From UBA11400 sp964550435 (lineage in GTDB: Bacteria; Bacteroidota; Rhodothermia; Balneolales; HLUCCA01), in the NCBI GenBank assembly GCA_964550435.1, contig CAZJZI010000025.1, positions 1 to 33,828 on the forward strand: a DNA stretch of 33,828 nucleotides, read 5' to 3'. The notes under the pieces are model-generated. The model was not told where the DNA came from. It searched no databases and worked only from the letters and a program-made list of their open reading frames with translations. Both the position numbers and the translations under genes were made by a program. Of the stretch, positions 33,561 to 33,828 are shown one piece after another (position 1 is the stretch's first letter; every line of letters begins with the position of its first letter).

Positions 33561-33600
33561 GGAGAGTATTCACTTTGTGAATACAACGAGCTTGCTTATG
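33561..33600. repeat. Single hairpin module linking both spacer types
   Basis: GGAGAGT (33561-33567) leads into an 8-bp perfect hairpin GTATTCAC-TTT-GTGAATAC (33566-33584), then AAC and GAGCTTGCTTATGC. The GGAGAGT spacer and TTT loop match 32419-32495; the trailing CAAC matches the spacer of 22120-22193. Located upstream of the glycerophosphodiesterase gene. Confidence 0.6.
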
Positions 33601-33651
33601 CAATTGAACAGTGTGGTTCAGTTACACAGAGTATATGTTAGGGTGGAGTTA

Positions 33652-33680
33652 GGCCAGTTGGCAGGTCTGGTGGCCAGTTG
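33652..33680. repeat. Direct repeat GGCCAGTTG, 20 bp apart
   Basis: GGCCAGTTG occurs at 33652-33660 and 33672-33680, upstream of the tRNA-Leu promoter region. GGCCA and TGGCC can also pair across the interval. No known function. Confidence 0.4.
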
Positions 33681-33695
33681 ATCTGCTTTTTCTTC

Positions 33696-33727
33696 TTGCA
33701 TTGTGATTAATATGAGTCGTATATTTG
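33696..33727 (+). promoter_or_regulatory. Likely promoter of tRNA-Leu
   Basis: TTGCAT (33696-33701), 18 bp, then TATATT (33720-33725), which with the next bases reads TATATTTG, also a match to the Bacteroidota TAnnTTTG element. The tRNA begins 18 bp after the -10 hexamer. Confidence 0.5.
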
Positions 33728-33743
33728 GAATCTACTCACAAAT

Positions 33744-33827
33744 GCCCTGGTGGTGAAATTGGTAGACACGCCATCTTGAGGGGGTGGTGCTGGCAACGGC
33801 ATGCTGGTTCGAGTCCAGTCCAGGGCA
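33744..33827 (+). tRNA. tRNA-Leu (GAG anticodon)
   Basis: The acceptor stem GCCCTGG (33744-33750) pairs with CCAGGGC (33820-33826), with A as discriminator at 33827. The D arm TGGTGAAATTGGTAGACAC and anticodon arm CCATC-TTGAGGG-GGTGG (anticodon GAG) are typical of class II tRNA-Leu. A long variable arm (TGCTGGCAACGGCA) and the T arm GGTTCGAGTCC follow. The final C of the window may begin an encoded CCA. Confidence 0.97.
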
Positions 33828-33828
33828 C

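Overview
This window looks like one scaffold piece from a draft genome of a Bacteroidota-related bacterium. The best guess is Balneolota/Rhodothermota (Balneolaceae-like), inferred from the style of the proteins and not tested by any search. Supporting points are lipoproteins with an LxxC lipobox, a MacB-type ABC exporter with paired permeases, an S9A lipoprotein peptidase, a pseudouridine synthase with a long basic low-complexity N-terminus, and moderate GC judged by eye. Clear Shine-Dalgarno sequences sit before tightly coupled internal genes (recB, recD, the M50 gene), while most leading genes lack one. A run of exactly 100 Ns (31818-31917) is a scaffold gap.

Layout. 1-8823 (minus): recC, recB and recD, coupled by ATGA overlaps; recD runs off the left edge. 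8888-10255 (minus): hemN, divergent across a 355-bp spacer from a c-type cytochrome lipoprotein. 11212-15096 (minus): a yggS - two small membrane/coil proteins - divIVA - purine nucleoside phosphorylase - acidic protein cluster; the first membrane/coil gene carries an in-frame amber codon. 15184-17272 (plus): a possible leader peptide, a Nif3-like protein, a coiled-coil protein of the C4 zinc-ribbon family with no cysteines left, and the RNase P RNA. 17320-20980 (minus): smpB, a TPR lipoprotein, an M50 membrane protease and arginine deiminase. 21181-22035 (plus): a SirB1-like protein boxed in by heptanucleotide arrays. 22202-28323 (minus): a MacA-like adaptor, two MacB-like permeases (no ATPase in the window) and a prolyl-oligopeptidase lipoprotein. 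28560-29129 (plus): a PmtA-like methyltransferase. 29139-33469 (minus): a YgjP-like metallopeptidase, an alpha/beta hydrolase, an RluB-type pseudouridine synthase split by the gap, and a glycerophosphodiesterase lipoprotein. 33744-33827 (plus): tRNA-Leu(GAG).

Most genes are housekeeping: recombination/repair, haem synthesis, PLP homeostasis, polar growth, RNA maturation, ribosome rescue and envelope export. The structure not explained by genes is a set of short-period intergenic repeats. There are in-register 7-bp arrays, an 8-bp array, and trains of about 20-nt modules made of a tiny hairpin plus a fixed 6-7 nt spacer. They repeatedly begin at or within the stop codon of the neighbouring gene. 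These arrays, the amber-split membrane protein and the cysteine-less zinc-ribbon protein are the points most worth following up.
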